Below, piece after piece: positions 16,190 to 24,644 of a stretch of 64,000 nucleotides of DNA. The number at the start of each line of letters is the position of its first letter. Positions within the stretch are counted from its first letter, which is position 1. The translations under genes were made by a program, and so were the position numbers. This stretch comes from Jiella endophytica (GTDB taxonomy: Bacteria > Pseudomonadota > Alphaproteobacteria > Rhizobiales > Rhizobiaceae): the NCBI RefSeq assembly GCF_004519335.1, contig NZ_SOZD01000004.1:62001-126000 (forward strand), in the 5' to 3' direction. The notes under the pieces are model-generated. The model was not told where the DNA came from. It worked only from the letters and a program-made list of their open reading frames with translations, and made no database searches.

Positions 16190-17140
16190 ATGACGGACTT
16201 CTTCGACTGGCTCACAGCAAGTGACTCCGGCGTTGCCGCGGATCGGCTCGCCGACGCGTTCAAGCTCAGCCATCAGGAGCTGCGCAAGACGACGACCGCG
16301 CTTGCCCCGGCTTTCGCCCTGGCGCTGCAGCGCGCGATGATCGTGCCCGGCGCCTGGGGCGAGATCTCCCGCCTCTACAAGCCGTTCATGGACGACGAGG
16401 CGTCCGACCTTGCCGGCGGCGCGACGGCGAGCCCGGTCGCCCGGGACCTCGCCAATGCGCTGTTCGGCTCGAAGGACCTCGTCTCCTCCGTCGCCCGCCA
16501 GGTGTCCGTGGCGAGCGGCGTTGCGCCCGATACCGTCGAGAAGATGATCCGCAACATCTCGGTGATGACCATCGGCACCATGCTGCGGATGATGATGGCC
16601 AATCTCACCCGCAGCCAGCCGAGACAGATCGCCGAGGGAAACTATCATGGCGCCGTCGCCGAAATGCTGCGGCGGAGCGCCAATGCCGTCGAGGCGATGG
16701 GCCGCCCCTCGGACGAGCCCCGCGCCGGAACGTCGCCGCCCCTGCCGGGCTCGGACTATCTCAACCGTCTGTTCGGCGATGCGCTGACCGGCCGGGTGCC
16801 CTGGTTGCCGCCCGAGACTGGGCCGTCGAAGACCCCGCGCCCCTCGGCCGGCAAGGCCGAACCGGCGGCGCCGGCCTTCTTCTCGCTCTATCCGGCGCTG
16901 ATGGAGGAGTTTGCCCGCGGCATGGCGCCGGCCGGCGGGCAAACCGCCGCCAAGGCCGGGGCAACTGCCGAGAAGCCGCGCCCGGCGCCCGCATCGCGGC
17001 CCGAGGCCGAACAGGCGCCGTCGCCGCCGGACGAGAGCCTTGCCGAAGCGGCGCTGACCTTCCAGAAGGACTATGCCCGGCGGATGATGGCGATCTTCTC
17101 GCCCCACGCCACCGGCAAGGCCGAGCCGGAAGACGGCTGA
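16190..17140 (+). CDS. DUF937-like protein with long Pro/Ala-rich tail
   Basis: A 316-residue protein. Residues about 20-140 look like a DUF937 domain: a first helical region KLSHQELRKTTTALAPAFALALQ, then LANALFGSKDLVSSVARQVSVASG and APDTVEKMIRNISVM, matching the family's FGSKD and KKMLP-type motifs. DUF937 proteins have no assigned function. The last 150 residues are low-complexity, rich in Pro, Ala, Glu and Lys, and likely disordered. It stands alone between gshA and the CNNM/CorC gene. Confidence 0.65.
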   Translation: MTDFFDWLTASDSGVAADRLADAFKLSHQELRKTTTALAPAFALALQRAMIVPGAWGEISRLYKPFMDDEASDLAGGATASPVARDLANALFGSKDLVSSVARQVSVASGVAPDTVEKMIRNISVMTIGTMLRMMMANLTRSQPRQIAEGNYHGAVAEMLRRSANAVEAMGRPSDEPRAGTSPPLPGSDYLNRLFGDALTGRVPWLPPETGPSKTPRPSAGKAEPAAPAFFSLYPALMEEFARGMAPAGGQTAAKAGATAEKPRPAPASRPEAEQAPSPPDESLAEAALTFQKDYARRMMAIFSPHATGKAEPEDG

Positions 17141-17452
17141 GCCGCGCCGACAGGGGCACTTGCCGGCTGCAGCGATCAGGTAAGGGCGTCGTGCAATCTC
17201 AGCAAGCCGCCGCTCCGGATGCCTCGGCGCGCTGCCCCTGATCCGTTTCCCGCGTCCCTCGCCGTCGTATGACCGCAACCGCCGCTATCCCGCGCGACTT
17301 GCGGCCGGAACCACCGGCGGCAGCACCCGTTAGGCTGGCGAGCCTGTCGCGGCGCGTCCCGCGCGCCTATATCCTGGCTCTTTCACCGTCAGACCGAAGC
17401 CGGCCAGAGCTGCTGCCGGGATCGGAACCGACCCTCAGCGCCGGGAGATCCC
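17141..17452. other. Gene-free interval before the CNNM/CorC gene
   Basis: About 310 bases with no convincing coding frame, hairpin or repeat. A GGGAG just before 17453 serves as the ribosome binding site of the next gene. Confidence 0.4.
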
Positions 17453-18775
17453 TTGCTCTTCGTCAATGCCGCCATCGTCTTCGCCCTGATCCTTCTCAAC
17501 GGCTTCTTCGCGATGTCGGAACTCGCCGTCGTCTCGGCGAAGAAGAGCCGGCTCGAACAGCTGGCGCGCCAGCGCCGCCACGGCGCCAATGCGGCGCTCC
17601 GGCTCGCCGAGAACCCCACCACCTTCCTCTCCTCGGTGCAGATCGGCATTACCCTCGTCGGCATCTTCGCCGGCGCCTTCGGCGGCTCCTCCTTCGCCGG
17701 ACCGCTGGCCGAGGCCATCCGCGACTGGCCGGTGGTCGGCCCGATCGCCGACGATGCCGCCTTCGTCGCCGTCGTCGTCGTCATCACCTATTTCTCGCTG
17801 GTCATCGGCGAACTCGCGCCGAAGCAGCTGGCGCTGTCGAGGCCGGAAGGCGTCGCCTGCTTCGTCGCGCCGACCATGCAGCTCGTCGCCATGGTCGGCC
17901 GCCCCGTCGTCTGGGTTCTCGAGGCGTCCACCCGCGCGGTGACGTCGATCTTCGGCATCCGCGAGGACGAGAACGACACGGTCACCGAGGAAGACGTCCG
18001 GGCGATGATCGCCGAAGGCACCGAACGCGGCGTCTTCAAGCAGAAGGAGCGCGAGATGCTGGAGGGGGTGATCAGCATCGCCGACCGCCACGTCCGCTCC
18101 ATCGTGGTGCCGCGACCCGACGTCGACTGGCTCGACGTGCGCGACGAGCCCAGCGAGACGGTGGGCGATGTCGTTTCCGCCGGCCATTCCCGGTACCCGG
18201 TTCTCGACACCGAGGAGGATCAGGTCGTCGGCATCGTCCAGACCAAGGACGTGCTGGAACGCCAGCACAGGACCGGCAAGGTGGTGATTTCGGATATCAT
18301 GCGCGAGCCGCTCTATGTCAGCGAATCGATGCCGATCCTGAAGCTTCTGGAGAAGTTCCGCGCCCATGGCGTCCACATGGCGATCGTCCTCGACGAATAC
18401 GGCTCCTTCGAGGGGATCGCGACGCCGCAGGACATCCTCGCGGCGATCGCCGGATCGCTGCCGGAAGCCGGCGAGGAGGTGCCGCGGGCCTTTCGCCGCA
18501 AGGACGGCTCCTGGCTGGTCGACGGGGCGATGGTGGTCGACCGGCTGGCCCAGGCGATCGAGGACCTGTCGATGCCCGACGAGCGCGAATTCGAGACTGC
18601 CGCGGGCCTCGTGCTGGAGCTCTTCGGCCACATCCCGGATGTCGGCGAAAGGGTTCAGTGGGACGGTTACGAGATCGAGGTCGTCGATCTCGACGGCAGG
18701 CGGATCGACAAGCTGTTGTTCAAGCGGCTGATCGACGCCGAAGCGGAAGCAGACGAGACCAGCGTCGAACAATAG
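17453..18775 (+). CDS. CNNM/CorC-type membrane protein with CBS domains
   Basis: A 440-residue protein with an N-terminal DUF21/CNNM transmembrane domain (about 1-150: LNGFFAMSELAVVSAKKSRLEQLA, LSSVQIGITLVGIFAGAFGG, LVIGELAPKQLAL), a CBS pair (about 200-330: IVVPRPDVDWLD, VLDTEEDQVVGIVQTKDVL, MAIVLDEYGSFEGIATPQDIL) and a C-terminal CorC/HlyC domain (about 350-430). Related proteins are often called hemolysins but are probably Mg2+/Co2+ transporters or their regulators. The start is a TTG preceded by GGGAG. Confidence 0.92.
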   Translation: MLFVNAAIVFALILLNGFFAMSELAVVSAKKSRLEQLARQRRHGANAALRLAENPTTFLSSVQIGITLVGIFAGAFGGSSFAGPLAEAIRDWPVVGPIADDAAFVAVVVVITYFSLVIGELAPKQLALSRPEGVACFVAPTMQLVAMVGRPVVWVLEASTRAVTSIFGIREDENDTVTEEDVRAMIAEGTERGVFKQKEREMLEGVISIADRHVRSIVVPRPDVDWLDVRDEPSETVGDVVSAGHSRYPVLDTEEDQVVGIVQTKDVLERQHRTGKVVISDIMREPLYVSESMPILKLLEKFRAHGVHMAIVLDEYGSFEGIATPQDILAAIAGSLPEAGEEVPRAFRRKDGSWLVDGAMVVDRLAQAIEDLSMPDEREFETAAGLVLELFGHIPDVGERVQWDGYEIEVVDLDGRRIDKLLFKRLIDAEAEADETSVEQ

Positions 18776-18977
18776 CGCGCGGTCCGTCGTGTCGGACGCG
18801 CAAGGAACGTTCCGACGCTCCGCTTTTTGCTCGTCGCGCTCACCGGATCGACCATGATCGTCGGGCCGATGCGCGAGATGCGGAACGGCCGACCGTCGGG
18901 GGAACGGCCGGCCGTATCGGGCGCCTTGGGAAGTATCAGTCTCTGGGGCGAAACGCCGGGGGTCGTTCTCGCCGCGC

Positions 18978-19250
18978 TCAACCTTCCAGGACGCCCCTGC
19001 GGCGGTGCGCGGCGATCAGCGCGAGCTTGTAGCTCGCATCCTCGCGCCAGTCGGCACCGAGGGCCGTTGCGATGTCGTCATGGCGGATCCCGATGTCCTT
19101 CAGCATGTAGTCCGGAAGGTCGGCGAGCGCCTGCACGCGGCGGCGGTTGATCATGGTCGTGACGATCGCGCGTGCGGCCGTCGCGAGGACGAGGATCCCG
19201 GCGACGACGCGGCCGGAGGCGGGAGAGGTGGATCTCGCAGTGATCGTCAT
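18978..19250 (-). CDS. DUF1127 domain small protein divergent from a LysR gene
   Basis: A 90-residue protein: one hydrophobic segment (about 12-32, GRVVAGILVLATAARAIVT) followed by a DUF1127 domain, RRRVQALADLPDYMLKDIGIRHDDIATALG. The ATG at 19250 has AAAGG nine bases upstream. DUF1127 genes in Brucella and relatives are known targets of the LysR regulator VtlR, and the LysR gene across the divergent promoter region looks like that type. An intrinsic terminator structure lies in its leader, between the likely promoter and the start codon. Confidence 0.85.
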   Translation of the reverse strand: MTITARSTSPASGRVVAGILVLATAARAIVTTMINRRRVQALADLPDYMLKDIGIRHDDIATALGADWREDASYKLALIAAHRRRGVLEG

Positions 19251-19283
19251 GGCTTTCATCCTTTCGCAGCCATTGAGGTCGGG

Positions 19284-19334
19284 AAAAAACGGGGTCGCTC
19301 TTCCCATCGCCGAGCGATGGTCCGTGGCGACCCC
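19284..19334 (-). terminator. Terminator inside the DUF1127 leader: attenuator or end of a small RNA
   Basis: On the minus strand an outer 8-bp stem GGGGTCGC/GCGACCCC encloses an inner CCATCG/CGATGG hairpin and is followed by G and six T residues. It sits 34 bases before the DUF1127 start codon and about 100 bases from the LysR start, so it would stop transcripts before the coding region. It could end a short RNA of roughly 60-100 nucleotides or act as an attenuator. Confidence 0.8.
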
Positions 19335-19365
19335 TGAGTTATTCCTGACTTCGACAATGTATGCC

Positions 19366-19381
19366 TGTGACATTGATCACA
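19366..19381. promoter_or_regulatory. Perfect TGTGA-N6-TCACA dyad between lysR and DUF1127
   Basis: TGTGACATTGATCACA has perfect CRP/FNR-family half sites with the standard 6-base spacing. It also contains a T-N11-A pattern, so it may instead bind the adjacent LysR regulator. It lies about 50 bases upstream of the LysR start and about 30 bases upstream of the leader terminator on the other strand. Confidence 0.7.
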
Positions 19382-19431
19382 CCAACGAATGTTAGTAATG
19401 TTCAGGATCAACCAGATTGATGGAAACGGCC

Positions 19432-20379
19432 ATGGCATCACCGATCGATCTCGACCAGCTCCGCACCTTCGTCGCCATCGTCGACGCCGGCAGTTTCACC
19501 AAGGCGGCGGAGGAGGTGTTCAAGACCCAGTCGGCCGTCTCGATGCAGATCCGCCGGCTGGAGGACCGTCTCGGCGTCTCGCTGTTCGAGCGCAACGGCC
19601 GGACGATCGAGGTGACGGATGCCGGCGCCCGCCTCCTCGCCTATGCACGGCGGATGCTGAGTCTCAGCCGGGAGACCCTGTCGGCCTTCGATCCCGACGC
19701 GATCCAGGGCCATCTGCGGATCGGCCTGCCCGACGACTATGCCGAACGGTTCCTGCCCGAGATCCTCGCCCGCTTCACCCGTTCCAACCCGCTGGTCGAG
19801 CTGCAGATCGCCTGCGAGCCCTCGTCCAATCTCGCCGACCATGTCGACAAGGGCCGGCTCGACGTCGCCCTCGTCGCCGACTGCACGGTCGGTTCGGTGG
19901 TTCCGGAGATCGTCAGGCACGAGCCGCTGCACTTCATGACCTCGGCGGCTCACGACGTCCACGAGGAGGAGGTGCTGCCGCTGGCGCTCGGCCGCCACAC
20001 CTGCCCGTGGCGATCGGAAGGGCTGAAGGCGCTGGACGATGCCGGCCGGCGCTACAAGGTGCTGTTCTCGTCCTGGTCGGCGCAGATCGTCGCCTCGGCG
20101 GTGCTTTCGGGCCTTGCCGTCGGCGTCCTGCCGGAATGCGCGCTGCGCCCGGGCATGCGGGTTCTCGGCGAGCAGGACGGCTTTCCGCGGCTGAAGGACA
20201 ACGAGATCGGCGTCATCCGCTCGCGCACCGCCGAAGGCCCGATCGTCAGCGCCCTCGTCGACCATATCCGCGACAGCCTCGCCAACCTGCCGGCGAGCGA
20301 CAGGCCCGCAAGGCCGAAGAGCCTGCCCGAGACTCGGATCGTGCGCAGCCAGCGGCCGCGGGCCGTCGCCGCCGAATAG
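19432..20379 (+). CDS. LysR-family regulator, VtlR/LsrB-like
   Basis: A 315-residue LysR-type regulator. The N-terminal helix-turn-helix reads LDQLRTFVAIVDAGSFTKAAEEVFKTQSAVSMQIRRLE in outline; the effector domain begins GHLRIGLPDDYAERFLPEILARFTRSNP. From memory this resembles the VtlR/LsrB group of Brucella and rhizobia, which activates DUF1127 genes and an AbcR small RNA, and here a DUF1127 gene is divergent. GGAAA supports the ATG at 19432; 19420 is an alternative. The last 40 residues are a basic tail. Confidence 0.88.
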   Translation: MASPIDLDQLRTFVAIVDAGSFTKAAEEVFKTQSAVSMQIRRLEDRLGVSLFERNGRTIEVTDAGARLLAYARRMLSLSRETLSAFDPDAIQGHLRIGLPDDYAERFLPEILARFTRSNPLVELQIACEPSSNLADHVDKGRLDVALVADCTVGSVVPEIVRHEPLHFMTSAAHDVHEEEVLPLALGRHTCPWRSEGLKALDDAGRRYKVLFSSWSAQIVASAVLSGLAVGVLPECALRPGMRVLGEQDGFPRLKDNEIGVIRSRTAEGPIVSALVDHIRDSLANLPASDRPARPKSLPETRIVRSQRPRAVAAE

Positions 20380-20397
20380 ACGCGGCGCGCAGAATTC

Positions 20398-21168
20398 CTA
20401 GCGCCTTGCCGCCTCGAGGTTCTTCGGCGTGCCGCCGAGGCCGCCCAGCTCTGCCGAGCGGAGATCGGCGCCGGCAAAATCCGCGCCGTCGGCATTGGCG
20501 CCGGCGAATCTCGCGCCCGCCAGCTCGGCCTTCTGCAGGTCGACGCCGGTGAGATTGGCGCCGGAAAAATCGGCAAATTCTGCCGCCGCCCGCGCGAGAT
20601 TGGCATTGGCGAGATTGGCGCCGGTGAGGTCTGCGGAATTCAGCACCCCGCGCATCATGCCCATCGACTGGTTGCGCATGTCGGCCGAAAGGTCGGCGCC
20701 GGAAAGATTGGCGTCGATCAGCCTGGCCCGCGAGAGATCGGCGACGAGACGGGACTTCGACAGGTTGGCGCCTGTGAAATCCGCATCCATCATCTGCGCC
20801 TGGAAGAGATTGGCGCCGGAGAGATTGGCGTTGGAAAAATCCGCCTTCAGCCCCCAGACCTGATCGAGCTTGGCACCGGACAGATTGGCACCGGCAAAGC
20901 TCGTGCCGTTGAGGGTGGCGGCGGTGAGGTCGGCACCGGCAAGGTTCAGCCCGGAGAGATCGAGACCGTTCAGCGCCTTGCGCGACAGATCCACCGGCCC
21001 TCCCCTGCCGATCATCGCCTCGATGTCGCCGCGGCCGATCTCGGCCTCGGTCATGCGTGGTGAAGACATGTCGAGCCCCCTCATCATGGTCTGCGCGGCG
21101 GCAGGCGACGTCATCGCGAAAGCGGCGACGATCGAGGCAGCCACGATCGGCAGGCGGCATTGAAGCAT
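20398..21168 (-). CDS. Secreted pentapeptide-repeat protein
   Basis: A 256-residue protein with a signal peptide (MLQCRLPIVAASIVAAFAMTSPAAAQ). From about residue 58 it is built of A(D/N)Lxx-type pentapeptide repeats (LDLSG, LNLAG, ADLTA, ANLSG, ADFSN, ADFTG and so on), interrupted near residue 165 by NQSMGMMRGV. Such repeats form a right-handed square helix. Export to the periplasm is predicted. GGGAGGA precedes the start. Function unknown; divergent from xseA. Confidence 0.9.
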   Translation of the reverse strand: MLQCRLPIVAASIVAAFAMTSPAAAQTMMRGLDMSSPRMTEAEIGRGDIEAMIGRGGPVDLSRKALNGLDLSGLNLAGADLTAATLNGTSFAGANLSGAKLDQVWGLKADFSNANLSGANLFQAQMMDADFTGANLSKSRLVADLSRARLIDANLSGADLSADMRNQSMGMMRGVLNSADLTGANLANANLARAAAEFADFSGANLTGVDLQKAELAGARFAGANADGADFAGADLRSAELGGLGGTPKNLEAARR

Positions 21169-21337
21169 GGAAATCCTCCCGTGTGCCCGTCTTTCTCGCG
21201 GGCCCTTGCCGATCTTCTATCGGCCCGGATGAAAGAGGGTCAAAACGCGAGGCCGTGATCGCCCGAAGCGCGGCAGGGACAAGCCGGATACGGCGCAAGG
21301 CTTGTCGCCGGCTGCATGCATCGCCAAACTGGACGTC

Positions 21338-23014
21338 ATGAGCCTTGCGTCCGAATCGACCCCCCAGAGCAATGTCGGCGAATACACCGTCTCGGAAATC
21401 TCCGGGGCGCTGAAGCGGACCGTCGAGGAGACCTTCTGCCATGTGCGCATCCGCGGCGAGGTCTCCGGCTATCGCGGTCCGCATTCCTCCGGACACGCCT
21501 ATTTCACGCTGAAGGACGATCGGGCCCGGATCGACGCGGTGGTCTGGCGCACGACCTTCTCGCGCCTCGCCTTCAAGCCCGAGGAAGGGCTGGAGGTGAT
21601 CGCCACCGGGCGGCTCACCACCTATCCGAACTCGTCGAAATATCAGGTGGTGATCGAGGCGATCGAGCCGGCCGGCGCCGGCGCGCTGATGGCGCTCCTC
21701 AACGAACGGCGGCTGAAGCTCGAGGCGGAGGGGCTGTTCGCAGCCGAACGCAAACGCCGGCTGCCCTTCCTGCCGCGGGTCATCGGCGTCGTCACCTCGC
21801 CCACCGGCGCCGTCATTCGTGACATCGTCCACCGCATCTCCGATCGCTTCCCGGTGCATGTGCTGGTCTGGCCGGTCAGGGTTCAGGGCGAGACCTCCGG
21901 CGCCGAGGTTTCGGCGGCCATCGAGGGCTTCAACGCCATCGAGCCGGGCGGCGCCGTGCCGCGGCCTGACGTCCTCATCGTCGCCAGGGGCGGCGGCAGC
22001 CTCGAAGACCTCTGGGGCTTCAACGACGAGGCGGTGGTGCGGGCTGCTGCCGCCTCCGCGATCCCGCTGATCTCCGCGGTCGGCCACGAGACCGACTGGA
22101 CGCTGATCGACCACGCCGCCGACATGCGCGCGCCGACGCCGACGGGCGCGGCCGAAATGGCGGTGCCGGTGCGCGCCGAGCTCGCCGCCCAGATCGCCAG
22201 TCACAACGCAAGGCTTGCCGGCGCCGTTTCCCGCCGGCTCGATCAGGAGAAGAAGGGCCTTGCCGCGCTCGTAAGGGCGATGCCCGGCATCGACGCGCTG
22301 CTCGAAATGCCGCGGCGCCGGCTCGACGAGGCGACCACCGGCCTCGGCTCAAACCTGCGCCACGCCGTCGGCGAGAAGCGCCGGCTGTTCGCCTCGGCCT
22401 CGGCGCGGCTGGTGCCCTCGACGCTGGAAGCCTCGCTGAGGGACAAGCGCGCGACGCTGCGCCACCATGGTGTCCATGCCGACCACGGCGTCAGGCTGCG
22501 GCTCGACGCTGCGAGGCGGCGCCTCGACCGCGTCGCGGCCGACCTCAAGCCGCATACGCTGAAGGCACGAAGCGAGGCGGCGCGCCTGTCGCTCGGCCAG
22601 CTGTCGGACCGGCTGGAGCGGATCGAGGCGCTCGAGCGCACCCGGCGGCGCCAGCGGGTCGACAATGCCTGGCGCCTCGCCGCCAGCCTGTCGCCGCTGA
22701 ACGTCCTCGAACGCGGCTATGTCATCGTCCGTGACGAAGCCGACAACGCCCTCACCAGAGCCTCGGAGCTTTCGGCGGGCATGCCGGTGACGCTGCAGTT
22801 CGCCGGCGACGAGCGCCGCGGCGCGGTGGTCACCGACGGCGAGCCGCGGCCCGTCGCGGGTCCCGTGTCGCCGCCGGGAAGCCGTGCGCCCGCCGGCGAC
22901 GCTGCGGATGCGCGCTCCGCGGGGGGCGATGCTGCAGCCGGAACGAGATCTTCTCCAAGGCCGCGCAAGCCGCGATCGAAGCCTGCGGCCGAGGGCCAGG
23001 GCTCGCTGTTCTAG
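21338..23014 (+). CDS. xseA: Exodeoxyribonuclease VII large subunit
   Basis: Catalytic large subunit of the single-strand-specific nuclease ExoVII, 558 residues. The N-terminal OB-fold reads [29 protein letters not shown]; the catalytic region contains [30 protein letters not shown] and [17 protein letters not shown]; a long helical arm follows. The C-terminal 60 residues are Pro/Ala/Arg-rich. The ATG at 21338 is chosen because the conserved part starts soon after. The small subunit gene xseB is not in the window. Confidence 0.96.
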   Translation: MSLASESTPQSNVGEYTVSEISGALKRTVEETFCHVRIRGEVSGYRGPHSSGHAYFTLKDDRARIDAVVWRTTFSRLAFKPEEGLEVIATGRLTTYPNSSKYQVVIEAIEPAGAGALMALLNERRLKLEAEGLFAAERKRRLPFLPRVIGVVTSPTGAVIRDIVHRISDRFPVHVLVWPVRVQGETSGAEVSAAIEGFNAIEPGGAVPRPDVLIVARGGGSLEDLWGFNDEAVVRAAAASAIPLISAVGHETDWTLIDHAADMRAPTPTGAAEMAVPVRAELAAQIASHNARLAGAVSRRLDQEKKGLAALVRAMPGIDALLEMPRRRLDEATTGLGSNLRHAVGEKRRLFASASARLVPSTLEASLRDKRATLRHHGVHADHGVRLRLDAARRRLDRVAADLKPHTLKARSEAARLSLGQLSDRLERIEALERTRRRQRVDNAWRLAASLSPLNVLERGYVIVRDEADNALTRASELSAGMPVTLQFAGDERRGAVVTDGEPRPVAGPVSPPGSRAPAGDAADARSAGGDAAAGTRSSPRPRKPRSKPAAEGQGSLF

Positions 23015-23038
23015 GGCAGGCCGTTCGGCGGTTCGGGG

Positions 23039-23142
23039 CTCTGCGGTCGCTTCGGTAGCCCCCATACCGATGAGGCCCTCCGGTTACTTCGGTGGCCCCG
23101 GCCCCCTTGGGGCCTTCCGGTCGCTTTGGTTGCCCGCGTCAC
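23039..23142 (+). repeat. Three imperfect tandem copies of a ~37-bp unit
   Basis: Units begin near 23039, 23077 and 23114 and share the core CGGT-N3-TT(C/T)GGT-N-GCCC. The third is shorter. They lie just after xseA, beside the inverted GATCTCCCCC elements. Possibly a decayed palindromic repeat cluster. Confidence 0.55.
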
Positions 23143-23187
23143 CCCCCTCTGTCGTGCCGGACATCTCCCCCTCACCGGGGGAGATCG
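23141..23187 (-). repeat. Rhizobial GATCTCCCCC palindromic element, reverse copy
   Basis: On the minus strand it reads CGATCTCCCC, then GGGGGAGATG, a CCGGC box and AGAGGGGGGT. It is the inverted partner of the copy at 23301 and matches the copy at 52085. Confidence 0.8.
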
Positions 23188-23300
23188 AAGCGTCGCCCTC
23201 GGCACCCCGCCTCTCCCGCTTGCGTGCGATGCTCTGCATATGACGATCTCGCCTGCAGTCGCACGACCCCTGAGCCTGGGCGCGGGCCGGTCTGCAGTCT

Positions 23301-23347
23301 CGATCTCCCCCCTTGAGGGGGAGATGCCGGCAGGCAGAGGGGGGTAC
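23301..23347 (+). repeat. Rhizobial GATCTCCCCC palindromic element, forward copy
   Basis: Begins CGATCTCCCCCCTTGAGGGG, continues GAGATGCCGGCAGGCAGAGG and ends GGGGT. The CTCCCCC/GGGGGAG arms form a hairpin. It is inverted relative to 23141-23187 and lies between the convergent xseA and copper chaperone genes. Confidence 0.85.
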
Positions 23348-23471
23348 CCAAGCGCAACGCGCAACGCGCCGTCCCGCCATCTCGGCGCCTCGACCACGCC
23401 CTCCGCATCGCCCGGACTCACAGACCCTAGCCGTGATCCCCTTTCAAAGGGATGCCAGCAGAACGCGCCGC

Positions 23472-23981
23472 CTACTTCCCGGCCTCGTGCTTCATGTCGC
23501 CCATCGCGGCCTGGCCGCCCTCCGGCCCTTTCGCATTCGGCTTGTCGACGGCGAGTTCGACCTTCACCTTTCCGGCCTTTTCGAAAGTCAGCGTCAGCGG
23601 CACCCGCTCGCCCTCCTTGAACGGCTTGTTCGGCTTCATCAGCATCAGATGAAACCTGCCGGGCGTCAGCGTCACCGTTTCGCCGGGCTTGATCTCGAGC
23701 CCATCCTTCAGCGGGCGCATCTTCATCACGTCGCCCTCCATCGTCATCTCATGGACTTCGACGGAGGCGGCCGCAGGGGTCGATCCGCCGAGGAGACGGT
23801 CCGGCGCGCTGCCCTTGTTGGTGATCGACATGTAGCCGCCGGCAACCGGCGCGTTCGGCAGGGTGGCGCGGCTCCAGGGATGGCCGATTTCGAGGTCGCC
23901 GGCCTTGTATTCATGGGCGCCGGCGGATGCGACGGCAGCCAGAAGCGACGCGGCCGCGATGGCCGTCGTGAGTAAGCGCAT
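23472..23981 (-). CDS. PCu(A)C-family periplasmic copper chaperone
   Basis: A 169-residue protein with a signal peptide (MRLLTTAIAAASLLAAVASAGA). The mature domain is the PCu(A)C cupredoxin-like fold: EIGHPWSRATLPNAPVAGGYMSI, the copper ligands in HEMTMEGDVMKMRPL and later HLMLM. Such chaperones deliver Cu(I) to cytochrome oxidase. The C-terminal tail adds further Met and His residues (MGDMKH). GGAG lies eight bases before the ATG. Downstream of a Cys-containing DUF2946-like gene, probably in one operon. Confidence 0.92.
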   Translation of the reverse strand: MRLLTTAIAAASLLAAVASAGAHEYKAGDLEIGHPWSRATLPNAPVAGGYMSITNKGSAPDRLLGGSTPAAASVEVHEMTMEGDVMKMRPLKDGLEIKPGETVTLTPGRFHLMLMKPNKPFKEGERVPLTLTFEKAGKVKVELAVDKPNAKGPEGGQAAMGDMKHEAGK

Positions 23982-24053
23982 GGAAATTCTCCGTGAGGAA
24001 TGACGTCGCCGCCGAGACTTGTCGGCGGGCTGGAAGCGGGAATCGACTGTCGT

Positions 24054-24470
24054 TCAGACCGTGAGGGCCGGCGGGCCGCGCTGGCGGAGAAGGCCGGGCG
24101 GCAATGCGCGCGACAGCGGCGCCTGACCGGGCCGCGGGTGCTCGATCGCGATGGCGGGGGCGGGCGCCGCCGGCATTGCCGCGCCCGAAACGGGTATCGC
24201 CGCAGCAAGGCCGGACGAGCCGCCACAAGGCGTCGCCGAAGGGCAGTCGGGGCAGTGTCCCGGGGCCTTCGCCGGCAGTTCGGCTCCCGGATCGGCGGCG
24301 TCGATCAGGATCGTCCGGCCGGAACACAGGACCGTGGTTCCCTCGCCGAAGGCCATGGCGAGGCAGCGCTCGCCGGCAACCACCGACTGCAGCAGCATGA
24401 CCTGCGCCAGAAGGACGACGAAGGCCGCTGCCTGGAACCTGTCTCCGAGGAAGAGCCGAAGCGCGCGCAT
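24054..24470 (-). CDS. DUF2946-like exported or membrane-anchored protein
   Basis: A 138-residue protein with one N-terminal hydrophobic segment (about 13-30, AAAFVVLLAQVMLLQSVV). Two Cys residues flank a region with GERCLAMAFGEGTTVLCSGR, and a Cys cluster HCPDCPSATPC follows; the tail is Pro/Ala-rich. This pattern is seen in DUF2946-type proteins next to PCu(A)C genes, suggesting a role in copper handling, but that is inference. AAGGA supports the ATG at 24470. It is 72 bases upstream of the copper chaperone. Confidence 0.65.
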   Translation of the reverse strand: MRALRLFLGDRFQAAAFVVLLAQVMLLQSVVAGERCLAMAFGEGTTVLCSGRTILIDAADPGAELPAKAPGHCPDCPSATPCGGSSGLAAAIPVSGAAMPAAPAPAIAIEHPRPGQAPLSRALPPGLLRQRGPPALTV

Positions 24471-24644
24471 GGCGATCCTTGTCGCAGAGAACGCCGTGGT
24501 TGTCATCCGACTTGATCCCGCGGCGCGTCGGGCGCGGGGCGGCCCCGCGCTCCGCTCCCAAGGCCCGGCAGGAACCGCTCGCGCGGCCGGCAAAGTTCCC
24601 GTGATGTGCTTGAAGCGTCGCCCGGTGGCGGCTACGCCTTTCCC

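Noticed and set aside
23015-23471. CRISPR array
   Set aside because: The repeats here are palindromic elements and imperfect tandem units without regular spacers or nearby cas genes.
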